A DNA stretch of 64,000 bases from Caldithrix sp. (GTDB lineage Bacteria; KSB1; UBA2214; DYKH01), in contig DYKH01000001.1 of assembly GCA_020722685.1 (NCBI GenBank), positions 62,001 through 126,000 of the forward strand, given 5' to 3'. Numbering within the stretch: position 1 is the stretch's first letter; each line of letters opens with the position of its first letter. Made by a program: the position numbers and the translations under genes. Below the pieces are notes generated by a model that did no database searches, was not told the DNA's origin, and saw nothing but the letters and a program-made list of their open reading frames with translations. Shown one piece after another: positions 42,020 to 49,623 of the stretch.

Positions 42020-45000
42020 ATGGAGCACGATTTCCAACGTCCGAGCAAAGGATACGTTTTCCTTTTTTTACTTCTGGTGTCTACGAGTATTTGTCTTGCT
42101 TCGACACGCGATAGCGACTTGAAGATTCTGTCTTCCTCCCCCAATCACCTGTTGGTACAATTCACCCCCTCGAATTGGCGCGCAGAGGAACGCAAGATCG
42201 ATGGATTGACATTTCACCTATACATGTTTGACCGCGCCGATCTGTTAGGGGAGGCCGGTTCTCCGCAAATTCCCACCAGAATGGCCACCATCGGTGTTCC
42301 TCTAACTGGAGATGTTTCGTTTCAAGTGATTGATGCGGAATTCCAAACGGCACAGAACATACGGCTGCTGCCGAATCCGCAGGTGAGCAGAGAGGACTTG
42401 GGCTATCGCACCGTCTATCAAGTCGACGAAGAAATTTATCAATCTCGGGACATTTTGCCCGCCAGTATTGTGAGCATGGCGGAGCCTTCCTGGTTTCGTT
42501 CTCAACGAGTGGTACAATTGCGAATTCAGCCTCTGCAATTCCTACCGGCAGAAAGAACCATTCGCCAGTACCGGCGCATACTGGTGCAAATCAATTTCAG
42601 CGGACAACAAGCCAATTCCACCCAGGTCACCAAGCCGGCCGCGGATGAAAGCTGGTACGCAGATCTTTTGCTCAACTACCGGCAAGCGCGGGAATGGCGG
42701 CAGCCGGTTACGCGCCCGCTACAAAGAGCAACTCACCGGACGTTCGCCGGGGACAATTGGTACAAAATCACCATTCATGGGGATGGCAAAGGCGGTAAAG
42801 AGGGTCTGTACAAAATCGACGGCGCAACTCTCGCTAAAGCCGGGGTGCCGACCGCCTCGATTGATCCGCGTACCTTGCAGATGTTCAATAACGGCGGACG
42901 GGAACTGCCGCAAGAAGTCAGCACCTCCCGACCAGACTCTTTGATCGAAATTGCCATAGCCGTCGTGGGCGGCGACGACGGTCGTTTGGACGCCGACGAC
43001 TACCTGCTCTTCTACGGCACATCCTTGGAAGGCTCCTATTTTGACACCGCGAACAAAAGACTGCGTCATTACATCCATCACTACAGCTTTGACAATGTCT
43101 ATTGGCTGACCTACGGTTTAAAGCCGGGCAAACGGATAGAAAGCAAGAACTCGCTTTCCAACTCGGGCCTTGAGCAAGAAAAGAGCTTTCGGGATTTGGC
43201 TTTTTTGGAGGAGGAGCGCACGAATATTTATCATTCCGGCATCGACTGGTTTGGATTTGAATTGGCGGCGGAAAAGAATAGCTACACTTACACATTCAGC
43301 TTGCCGGGAGCTATTCCGCAGGACAGTGCTGAATTCCACTTCCGGTTTTCTGCTGCAACGACGGGTTCACATCGTTATAAAATGTATGCCAACGGCAATG
43401 CTATCGGTGAGGCCACGCACAACGGCGGTTACAAGCAATATGTCTTAAAGGATGCATCCTTCTCGGCTAAGGGAGTTCTGTTGGACGGTACAAATACCGT
43501 GCGGATTGACTATTCCAGCAATTCGGATATCGCTTTCGTTTATGTTGACTATATCGAAGTGGAATATGGTCGTGGCTTTCATGCAGTCGGCGATCAGCTT
43601 CTGTTCAATGCCCCGGTGCGTGGTGGAGCCGCTCTGTACAAAGTCGACGGATTTTCGCGTAACGATGTGGAGATCTATGATGTCACCACTTATTCGGCCG
43701 TGAAGAAGTTCGCCGGCAGCACGGCTGCCAACGGAGCCATCGTTTTTGCCGACGACACGGACCCGATTTCATCCAAAAGATACTTGGCTGTCACTCCCAC
43801 TGCTTACAAAGCCGTCACGTCCATTCAGAAACACACCAACTCGGATTTGCGCCGAGCTCGGACGGCAGATTATGTTATCATTACGCATGAGAATTTCTAT
43901 CAGCAAGCCATGGCCCTGGAAAGCCTGCACGAGAACTGGAATAGTGAAGCCAGGCTGGAAACGGAAGTGGTGAAAATCTCTGATGTAATCAACGAATTCG
44001 GCTGGGGAATCGTCGATCCGTCTGCTATTCGGGATTTTTTGGTATACGCACAAAACAATTGGGGTAACCCGCGTTATGTGCTGTTGATGGGTGATGGTCA
44101 TTACGACTATAAAAATTTGCGCGGGAACGATACCCCTAACTTTATCCCCCCCTGGGAAAGCAATGATTCTTACGAGGAGAGTACGCGCACTTCCGATGAT
44201 TGGTTCACCTACACGCGCGGCCGGGCTTCTGGAATGCAAATGGCCATCGGCCGGTTGCCGGTGCAGACTCCCGACGAAGCTGAAAACGTGGTCGAGAAAA
44301 TCATCCAATATGTGACCCAGCCCGATTTTGGCGAATGGCGTAAGACGATTACCATCGTGGGTGACGACGAGCTGGTGACCGGCGGCGCTGGGAACGAAAC
44401 CATACATGCCCAGCAAGCCGAAGGTCTGGCGGAGCAGCACGTGTCGGCCTTGTTCGACGTTAAAAAGATATACTTGATGGATTATCCTGCCGTGCGCACT
44501 GCCAGCGTTTCCGGGGTGACTAAGCCGGCCGCCACGGAGGCACTGCTCGATCAGATCAACCGGGGTACTTTGATCCTCAATTTCATCGGTCACGGCAATG
44601 ATGAGCTGTGGACGCACGAGCGCGTTCTCAACGGTCCCACGGATTTTGAGCGCATTCAAAACAAAAATCACTTTGCTTTGTGGATTGCCGCCACCTGTGA
44701 GTTCGCTTTGTGGGATCAGCCGGACAAGCAGAGCCTGGCAGAGCGCATCCTGACTGCCAGAGGTCGAGGAGCGATGGGCATAGTTTCCTCCGCGCGATTG
44801 GCGTATTCCTCGCCGAATGTTACTTTCAACTACGCGCTGTTTGACGAGCTGTTCAGCAATTTCGCTTCCAGTGGTCTCACAGCCCGCATTGGCGATGCTA
44901 ATATGTTGGCAAAAAGACGGAGCGGTGATGCAACCAACAGCGAAAAATTTAATGTATTCGGCGACCCAGCCGTGCGGCTGGGCGCGCCTCGCTATCGGGC

Positions 45001-46039
45001 CGTCATCGACAGCACCGAGCCGGACAGTATTCAAGCGCTCCGCAAGGTGAGAATCAGCGGGCACATCGAAAAAGGCCAGAAGCTGTGGCAGGATTTTGAG
45101 GGAAAAGTCTTACTCCGAGTGGTTGATTCGCGGAAACAAAAAACCTATGAAACATCGTATGGATCGACCGTCCAGTACATGCTGGAAGGAAATACCCTAT
45201 TCCGAGGCGTGGCCGCAGCGACTGCAGGCCAATTTAGTGTGGAATTCATCGTGCCTAAGGATATTTCTTATGGCGGCGTGGATGGCCGCGTGAGCCTGTA
45301 TTTTTGGAATGATAAAGAAGACGGAACCGGCAACCGCGAAAATTTGATCGTTGGCGGCACTGCCGTAAATCTGGTCGATCATGATGGTCCGCAAATCGAG
45401 GTCGATTTTGGTCGGCCGAATTTTGCACCGGGCGACTATACCTCTTCGAATCCCGTCTTACATGTGGAGATTTCTGACTCCCTGAGCGGCGTCAATATTG
45501 CCGGCGATATTGGCCATCAAATTCAGATGGTGTTGGATAAGAATGAAAACAATGCCAAAGACATCACCGAGTTTTTCGAGTACGATCAAGGGAGCTATAC
45601 CAAGGGATCACTCAAGTACCCCATGTATCAGGTCAGCGAGGGACCGCACGATTTGCAGATCAAAGCCTGGGACAACTCGAACAATTCCTCCATGGTTGAG
45701 ACCAATTTCGTCGTCGTAGCGGATTCCGTCTTGCGCATTCGCAATGTGCTCAATTACCCGAATCCAATGACCGAAAGCACGACCTTCAGCTTCGAGCTAA
45801 GTCAGGACGCGGAGGTGTCTCTCAAGATTTACTCCGTAGCTGGGCGACTGCTGAGAAAATTTGCGCTTATCCATGGCGAGATCGGCTTCAACGTTTTCCC
45901 CGAGCAGTGGGACGGCACGGATCAGGACGGCGATAAGCTGGCTAACGGCGTTTACTTGTATCAAGTCAGGGCCAAGGCTAACAACGGCGAAAAGAACCTC
46001 GAAGCCGAACAAATCGGCAAGCTGATCATTGCCCGATAG
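42020..46039 (+). CDS. C25 (gingipain/PorU-like) cysteine protease with type IX-type C-terminal tail
   Basis: 1,339 residues from ATG 42020 (TTG 42002 would overlap rseC by 4 nt). A signal peptide ('YVFLFLLLVSTSICLAS') is followed by an N-terminal beta domain with 'GSPQIPTRMATIGVP', typical of PorU and gingipain propeptide-like regions. The peptidase domain has catalytic His858 in 'NFIGHGNDELW' and Cys893 in 'IAATCEFALWD'. The C-terminal ~90 residues ('NYPNPMTESTTF', 'KIYSVAGRLLR', 'GVYLYQVRA') form a FlgD/Por-secretion-type sorting domain. PorU is the sortase that removes such tails and attaches cargo to the surface. This protein is PorU-like or a secreted C25 protease; which one cannot be settled here. 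Confidence 0.9.
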   Translation: MEHDFQRPSKGYVFLFLLLVSTSICLASTRDSDLKILSSSPNHLLVQFTPSNWRAEERKIDGLTFHLYMFDRADLLGEAGSPQIPTRMATIGVPLTGDVSFQVIDAEFQTAQNIRLLPNPQVSREDLGYRTVYQVDEEIYQSRDILPASIVSMAEPSWFRSQRVVQLRIQPLQFLPAERTIRQYRRILVQINFSGQQANSTQVTKPAADESWYADLLLNYRQAREWRQPVTRPLQRATHRTFAGDNWYKITIHGDGKGGKEGLYKIDGATLAKAGVPTASIDPRTLQMFNNGGRELPQEVSTSRPDSLIEIAIAVVGGDDGRLDADDYLLFYGTSLEGSYFDTANKRLRHYIHHYSFDNVYWLTYGLKPGKRIESKNSLSNSGLEQEKSFRDLAFLEEERTNIYHSGIDWFGFELAAEKNSYTYTFSLPGAIPQDSAEFHFRFSAATTGSHRYKMYANGNAIGEATHNGGYKQYVLKDASFSAKGVLLDGTNTVRIDYSSNSDIAFVYVDYIEVEYGRGFHAVGDQLLFNAPVRGGAALYKVDGFSRNDVEIYDVTTYSAVKKFAGSTAANGAIVFADDTDPISSKRYLAVTPTAYKAVTSIQKHTNSDLRRARTADYVIITHENFYQQAMALESLHENWNSEARLETEVVKISDVINEFGWGIVDPSAIRDFLVYAQNNWGNPRYVLLMGDGHYDYKNLRGNDTPNFIPPWESNDSYEESTRTSDDWFTYTRGRASGMQMAIGRLPVQTPDEAENVVEKIIQYVTQPDFGEWRKTITIVGDDELVTGGAGNETIHAQQAEGLAEQHVSALFDVKKIYLMDYPAVRTASVSGVTKPAATEALLDQINRGTLILNFIGHGNDELWTHERVLNGPTDFERIQNKNHFALWIAATCEFALWDQPDKQSLAERILTARGRGAMGIVSSARLAYSSPNVTFNYALFDELFSNFASSGLTARIGDANMLAKRRSGDATNSEKFNVFGDPAVRLGAPRYRAVIDSTEPDSIQALRKVRISGHIEKGQKLWQDFEGKVLLRVVDSRKQKTYETSYGSTVQYMLEGNTLFRGVAAATAGQFSVEFIVPKDISYGGVDGRVSLYFWNDKEDGTGNRENLIVGGTAVNLVDHDGPQIEVDFGRPNFAPGDYTSSNPVLHVEISDSLSGVNIAGDIGHQIQMVLDKNENNAKDITEFFEYDQGSYTKGSLKYPMYQVSEGPHDLQIKAWDNSNNSSMVETNFVVVADSVLRIRNVLNYPNPMTESTTFSFELSQDAEVSLKIYSVAGRLLRKFALIHGEIGFNVFPEQWDGTDQDGDKLANGVYLYQVRAKANNGEKNLEAEQIGKLIIAR

Positions 46040-46081
46040 CGCCCGTCTGCCTCGCGGCTTCTGTCGTTGCGAAAAAAGAAA

Positions 46082-46097
46082 AATGCGCTTGCGCATT
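46082..46097. repeat. Perfect hairpin after the C25 gene
   Basis: AATGCGC-TT-GCGCATT, 7-bp stem, preceded by an A-rich run. It would be a terminator for leftward transcription; for the protease gene it is only a hairpin without a T-tract. Confidence 0.45.
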
Positions 46098-46183
46098 AGT
46101 TACCAATTCGACACATTCAATCGTACAGTATTCAAAGCAGGTAAGCTGGGGATTCTATCAACTCTTATCGTGGAGACGACCTT

Positions 46184-47338
46184 ATGAAATCCAATTTGGC
46201 AGGTGCGTGCGTTATCTTAATGGGAGGTTTTATGGCTTCCGTTCTTTTTGCCCAGAAAAGCGATTTTAGCGGCCTGGGAATGGGCCTGGGAAATCTGTCG
46301 CGGCTCTCTCATGCCAAGACTCGCTCGATCAGCGCGGAGAATTTTACCGGCGAGAAGGGCAAGGCCGGAATGGCCACCGAAGGCACCGGCGCAAGCGCGG
46401 CGCGGGATCTGGGTCAGGGATGGAAAATTTCCCCTTCGATCCGCATCGAGGCCAGGCAGACTTTTGTTTTGGCAGACATTCAAGGTCCTGGCGCCATTCA
46501 GCATATTTGGATGACACCGACGGGGCATTGGCGCTACTCCATCCTACGCTTCTATTGGGATGGCGAAACCGAGCCTTCCGTCGAGGTTCCTGTGGGTGAT
46601 TTCTTTGCCTGCGGCTGGGGACGGTACGCGCAGGTCAGCTCGTTGCCCATCTGCGTCAATCCTGGCAGCGCCTTCAATTGCTATTGGGAAATGCCGTTCC
46701 GCAAGTCCTGCAAGATCACCATGGAGAACCTCGACGAAGAGAAAATGACGCTCTACTATCAGATCGATTACACGCTCACGGAGGTGCCGGAGGACGCCGC
46801 CTATTTTCACGCCCAGTTTCGGCGCTCCAATCCCCTCCCTTACAAAACAGATTACACGATTTTGGACGGAGTCAAAGGCTGGGGCCACTACGTCGGCACT
46901 TATATGGCCTGGGGAGTCCATAACACCGGCTGGTGGGGCGAAGGAGAGATCAAGTTCTTTATGGATGGCGACCAGCAGTTTCCCACTATTTGCGGCACGG
47001 GCACGGAGGATTATTTCTGCGGCTCGTATAATTTCGAGAATAGAGAGACCAAGCAGTATCAGCCCTTCACCACGCCCTATTCGGGATTGGCGCAAGTCAT
47101 CAAGCCGGATGGCGTTTATGATTCTCAGCAACGATTTGGACTCTACCGCTGGCACATCATGGATCCTATTCGCTTCGAAAAGGATTTGAAGGTGACGATT
47201 CAGGCTTTGGGTTGGCGCTCCGGCGGACGCTATTTGCCGTTGCAGGACGACATTGCTTCCGTGGCCTTTTGGTACCAAACGGAGCCGCACGCCGCATTCC
47301 CCAAACTGCCGGCCAAAGACTATCTGGAAGTCAGGTGA
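46184..47338 (+). CDS. GH172 / DUF2961 glycoside hydrolase, exported
   Basis: 384 residues with an N-terminal signal peptide ('ILMGGFMASVLFAQ'). DUF2961 is now glycoside hydrolase family 172, whose characterised members act on alpha-fructofuranosides and D-arabinofuranosides and assemble as trimers of jelly-roll folds. Family blocks seen: 'GPGAIQHIWMTPTGHWR', 'VPVGDFFACGWG', 'GWWGEGEIKFFMDGD' and 'CGTGTEDYFCGSYNF'. The Glu residues in the last two are the likely acid/base and nucleophile. Substrate cannot be predicted and no other sugar-degrading genes adjoin it. It is followed by a bidirectional terminator. Confidence 0.88.
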   Translation: MKSNLAGACVILMGGFMASVLFAQKSDFSGLGMGLGNLSRLSHAKTRSISAENFTGEKGKAGMATEGTGASAARDLGQGWKISPSIRIEARQTFVLADIQGPGAIQHIWMTPTGHWRYSILRFYWDGETEPSVEVPVGDFFACGWGRYAQVSSLPICVNPGSAFNCYWEMPFRKSCKITMENLDEEKMTLYYQIDYTLTEVPEDAAYFHAQFRRSNPLPYKTDYTILDGVKGWGHYVGTYMAWGVHNTGWWGEGEIKFFMDGDQQFPTICGTGTEDYFCGSYNFENRETKQYQPFTTPYSGLAQVIKPDGVYDSQQRFGLYRWHIMDPIRFEKDLKVTIQALGWRSGGRYLPLQDDIASVAFWYQTEPHAAFPKLPAKDYLEVR

Positions 47339-47409
47339 TTGGGAGAGCAGACCCGCCGATTGTGTTGCCAACTGGGGTGCTTACAAAGCAGGTTTCCTGA
47401 GACGAAAAG

Positions 47410-47437
47410 AAAAAGCCGGAGTAAATCCGGCTTTTTT
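47410..47437. terminator. Bidirectional intrinsic terminator
   Basis: AAAAAGCCGGA / TCCGGCTTTTTT, a fully complementary stem with A-run and T-run at the two ends. It separates the convergent GH172 gene and lspA, and can stop transcription from both sides. Confidence 0.92.
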
Positions 47438-47497
47438 GCTGAGAAGGCCTTAAGAGCAGCCACTTATTGTCGAGTTTGTCAAGGGGGGAAGAGACGC

Positions 47498-48061
47498 TTA
47501 ACGGATGATTTCTGTTTCGGTCTCTTCCTGAACCTTCCTTGTCACTTGGTTCGGCTCGCTGCTAAAGGTGACGAATACGAGCAATAGAACCATGCCAATG
47601 CTCACCGCCATATCGGCGATGTTGAACACGGGCCAGCGGTCCAAACTGTATCCGGGAAAATTCACAAACAAGAACTGAAAAGGGGGGATGTGGATATCGA
47701 AGAACTCAAAGTCAAAGAAATCGACCACTCGTCCGCGAATGATGCGGTCGCTTAGGTTGCCGACCGCGCCGCCGAAAATGATCGCCAGCGCGAATCGCGC
47801 GACGAGATGCTCACCTTGCATTTTGAATAGGTAGACGAGAATGGCGACACTGGCAACCAGCGCAAAGACGGTGAAAAAGGTATTGTCGGCGACACGAATT
47901 CCAAAGGCCATGCCGGAATTCTCAATATACGTCAGACGGAAGAAATTGCCAAGCACCGGAATGGAGTCATGGAGGCTCATCGTGCTCTTGACGACCAATT
48001 TGGTGATCTGATCCAATATTAAAACGGCTAAAGATATCCATAGGATGCGGTATTGTTTCAT
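47498..48061 (-). CDS. lspA: Lipoprotein signal peptidase
   Basis: 187 residues with four hydrophobic segments. LspA is the inner-membrane aspartyl peptidase that cleaves prolipoproteins before the diacylglyceryl-Cys; this window encodes at least two substrates with lipoboxes. The conserved motifs are 'YIENSGMAFG', 'GGAVGNLSDRIIRGRVVDF' (first catalytic Asp) and 'WPVFNIADMAV' (second Asp). Gene order ileS, dksA-like, lspA on the minus strand is a common arrangement, although here an islet separates ileS from the other two. Confidence 0.97.
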   Translation of the reverse strand: MKQYRILWISLAVLILDQITKLVVKSTMSLHDSIPVLGNFFRLTYIENSGMAFGIRVADNTFFTVFALVASVAILVYLFKMQGEHLVARFALAIIFGGAVGNLSDRIIRGRVVDFFDFEFFDIHIPPFQFLFVNFPGYSLDRWPVFNIADMAVSIGMVLLLVFVTFSSEPNQVTRKVQEETETEIIR

Positions 48062-48124
48062 GCATTCAAGCTCGATAAAAATTCATTCCATTGCTAGCCG
48101 AGGGCTTTATCTACTGGGCAAGAG

Positions 48125-48502
48125 CTACTTCTTGGCCAGCTCTTCCTTTGATTTGCATTGAATGCACAGGCGCGCATGAGGAACTGCTTCCAGCCGCTCG
48201 GCACTGATCTCTTGACCGCACTCTACGCATATGCCGTACTCGCCGCGATCAATTCTTTCCAGAGCTCGATCCAAATGATACAGGTAATTTCCTTCGCGTG
48301 AAGCAAATAAATATTGTTGTTCGCGATCCATGGTATCCGTCCCCTGATCGGCCATGTGAAAAGAATAGGACGAATGCTCTCCGCTTCCATCTTTGACGTT
48401 GGTATTGAGACCGCTCTCCTTGAGAAAATCGAGCTCCTTGATCAGGCTTTCGCGTCTCTCCATGATGAGCTTGCGGAAATGTTCAAGCTGCTGTTTGGTC
48501 AT
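48125..48502 (-). CDS. DksA/TraR-family zinc-finger protein
   Basis: 125 residues from the ATG at 48502 (complement), which has TTGGAGG upstream; a longer N-terminal extension is not family-like. A helical coiled-coil-type N-terminus ('FRKLIMERRESLIKELDF') is followed by 'RIDRGEYGICVECG' and the four-Cys zinc finger C-x2-C-x17-C-x2-C ('CVECG' ... 'CIQCK'). DksA-family proteins bind the RNA polymerase secondary channel and tune transcription, often with ppGpp. The small size resembles the TraR/YocK-like group in non-proteobacteria. It sits between the ileS islet and lspA and is probably transcribed with lspA. Confidence 0.92.
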   Translation of the reverse strand: MTKQQLEHFRKLIMERRESLIKELDFLKESGLNTNVKDGSGEHSSYSFHMADQGTDTMDREQQYLFASREGNYLYHLDRALERIDRGEYGICVECGQEISAERLEAVPHARLCIQCKSKEELAKK

Positions 48503-48591
48503 TGTTACCTCCAACAGAATGCTGAAAATAAGATGTCTGGTCAGCAAAACCCTTTTGTTAACACAACTCCATGGATTAAACTCACGATTTC

Positions 48592-48770
48592 GTTTCAAGC
48601 TTTCACAATCTCCACCGCCACGATCTCATCGCCAATCTTCCAATCCTTCTGATAATCTCCCTCGACTTTGCCCAACGTCAGCGATTCGCATAGGGTCTCG
48701 TTTTTGATATCGGTCGAGAGCTTGTTGATGGCACTGCCCATCTTTTGCGAAGCCTATGCTAAAATGCGCC
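48592..48770 (-). pseudogene. Duplicated 3' end of ileS (remnant)
   Basis: This segment aligns without gaps to the end of the intact ileS at 49621-49799 (offset 1,029 nt). There are about three differences in the first 115 nt and more after that. It includes the terminal codons '...IVKA' and the stop. It has no start codon and is a non-functional gene end. Both copies have the same orientation and flank the DUF2335 islet. Confidence 0.9.
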
Positions 48771-48878
48771 TCCGTTCGATAACTTTGACGTCATCTCTAT
48801 GCGGGGTAGGCAAGTTTTTTCAGCAAAATTGAAATAACCTTGCTTTTCCAAGCATTGCGATGAAGACGGGGTAGCCTT

Positions 48879-49316
48879 CTATTCGTGCTGAGCGGACATT
48901 TTGCTTTCGCGCTCCTTCTTACGTAGAGATGCTCCGCTTATGAAGGCGACAACTATTGTGACAAGTGAAGCTCCAAAAATTGATGCACCGGCCCAGTCAC
49001 GACCGTTGTAAATTAAGAAGGCTGAGGCTGAAAAACCCAGAACGGTCACCGTGAACCCTGCGAGCAGACCCCAGAAGGACCGCCTGATATCAGCTTCAAT
49101 TACTCTTGTCTCGAGATTTTGGCGATGGGCTGACTGTTTTTCTGCCATCGATAGGATTCGCTCGGCACCACCCGGTACAGCCTCGTTGTATTTCAATAGC
49201 TGCTCTGGGGGCGGAATTGGTCCTGAATGAAAATGGGCTGCGCTGAGAACTTGAGACTGCAATTGTGACTTTGCTTCGATCAGGGGCGGGCGAGACAAAC
49301 TCCTTTTTGTGCTCAT
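48879..49316 (-). CDS. DUF2335 predicted membrane protein
   Basis: About 145 residues. It matches DUF2335: 'HSGPIPPPEQLLKYNEAVPG' (N-terminal block), 'GAERILSMAEKQSAHRQ', 'ADIRRSFWGLL', then two membrane segments ('AGFTVTVLGFSASAFLIY' and 'IFGASLVTIVVAFISGA') and a charged tail. Members are widespread in phage-like and mobile contexts; their function is unknown. The start is ATG at 49316 on the complement. The frame stays open upstream to 49478, and an A-rich run lies just before the ATG. It lies in the islet bounded by the two ileS 3' ends. Confidence 0.75.
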   Translation of the reverse strand: MSTKRSLSRPPLIEAKSQLQSQVLSAAHFHSGPIPPPEQLLKYNEAVPGGAERILSMAEKQSAHRQNLETRVIEADIRRSFWGLLAGFTVTVLGFSASAFLIYNGRDWAGASIFGASLVTIVVAFISGASLRKKERESKMSAQHE

Positions 49317-49557
49317 TTTTTCTTTTTTTCTCGGTTCTTTCTTCCTGAAACTTGTCCATTGCAGAGTAAATGTCTTTTCCAACGAACGCCCAATCGTTTC
49401 TGATGGCGACTTCATCCGCGAGCGATGGATTTGATAGCATGTTGTATTCATCAAGCGTATTAGCCCAATCAAACACACTAATAAATCCGGCTAAGAATGA
49501 AGGCCTTGCATACAAAAAGCCCAAGTCCCCGTCGGGAATTGGTTTCATAACCAACAT
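49096..49557 (-). CDS. Small unknown protein upstream of DUF2335, frame overlaps it
   Basis: The first ~75 residues look like a real small protein ('IPDGDLGFLYARPSFLAGF', 'FDWANTLDEYNMLSN', 'DWAFVGKDIYSAMDKF'), a type often found beside DUF2335 genes, with no known function. The frame then continues through an A-rich stretch into DUF2335 territory in a different frame, where its sequence no longer looks protein-like. Either the authentic stop was lost by a frameshift near 49317-49330, or the overlap is genuine. I trust the N-terminal part only. Confidence 0.5.
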   Translation of the reverse strand: MLVMKPIPDGDLGFLYARPSFLAGFISVFDWANTLDEYNMLSNPSLADEVAIRNDWAFVGKDIYSAMDKFQEERTEKKRKNEHKKEFVSPAPDRSKVTIAVSSSQRSPFSFRTNSAPRAAIEIQRGCTGWCRANPIDGRKTVSPSPKSRDKSN

Positions 49558-49623
49558 ACTCCAATCTTATTATCATATTGGGCTGTCGCTTTTTCTGTGA
49601 TACTTTTGCCACGCATGGTAGTT

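Noticed and set aside
43769..45064. 431-codon open frame on the minus strand inside the C25 gene
   Set aside because: It is a shadow of the plus-strand protease, with no RBS and no recognisable product.
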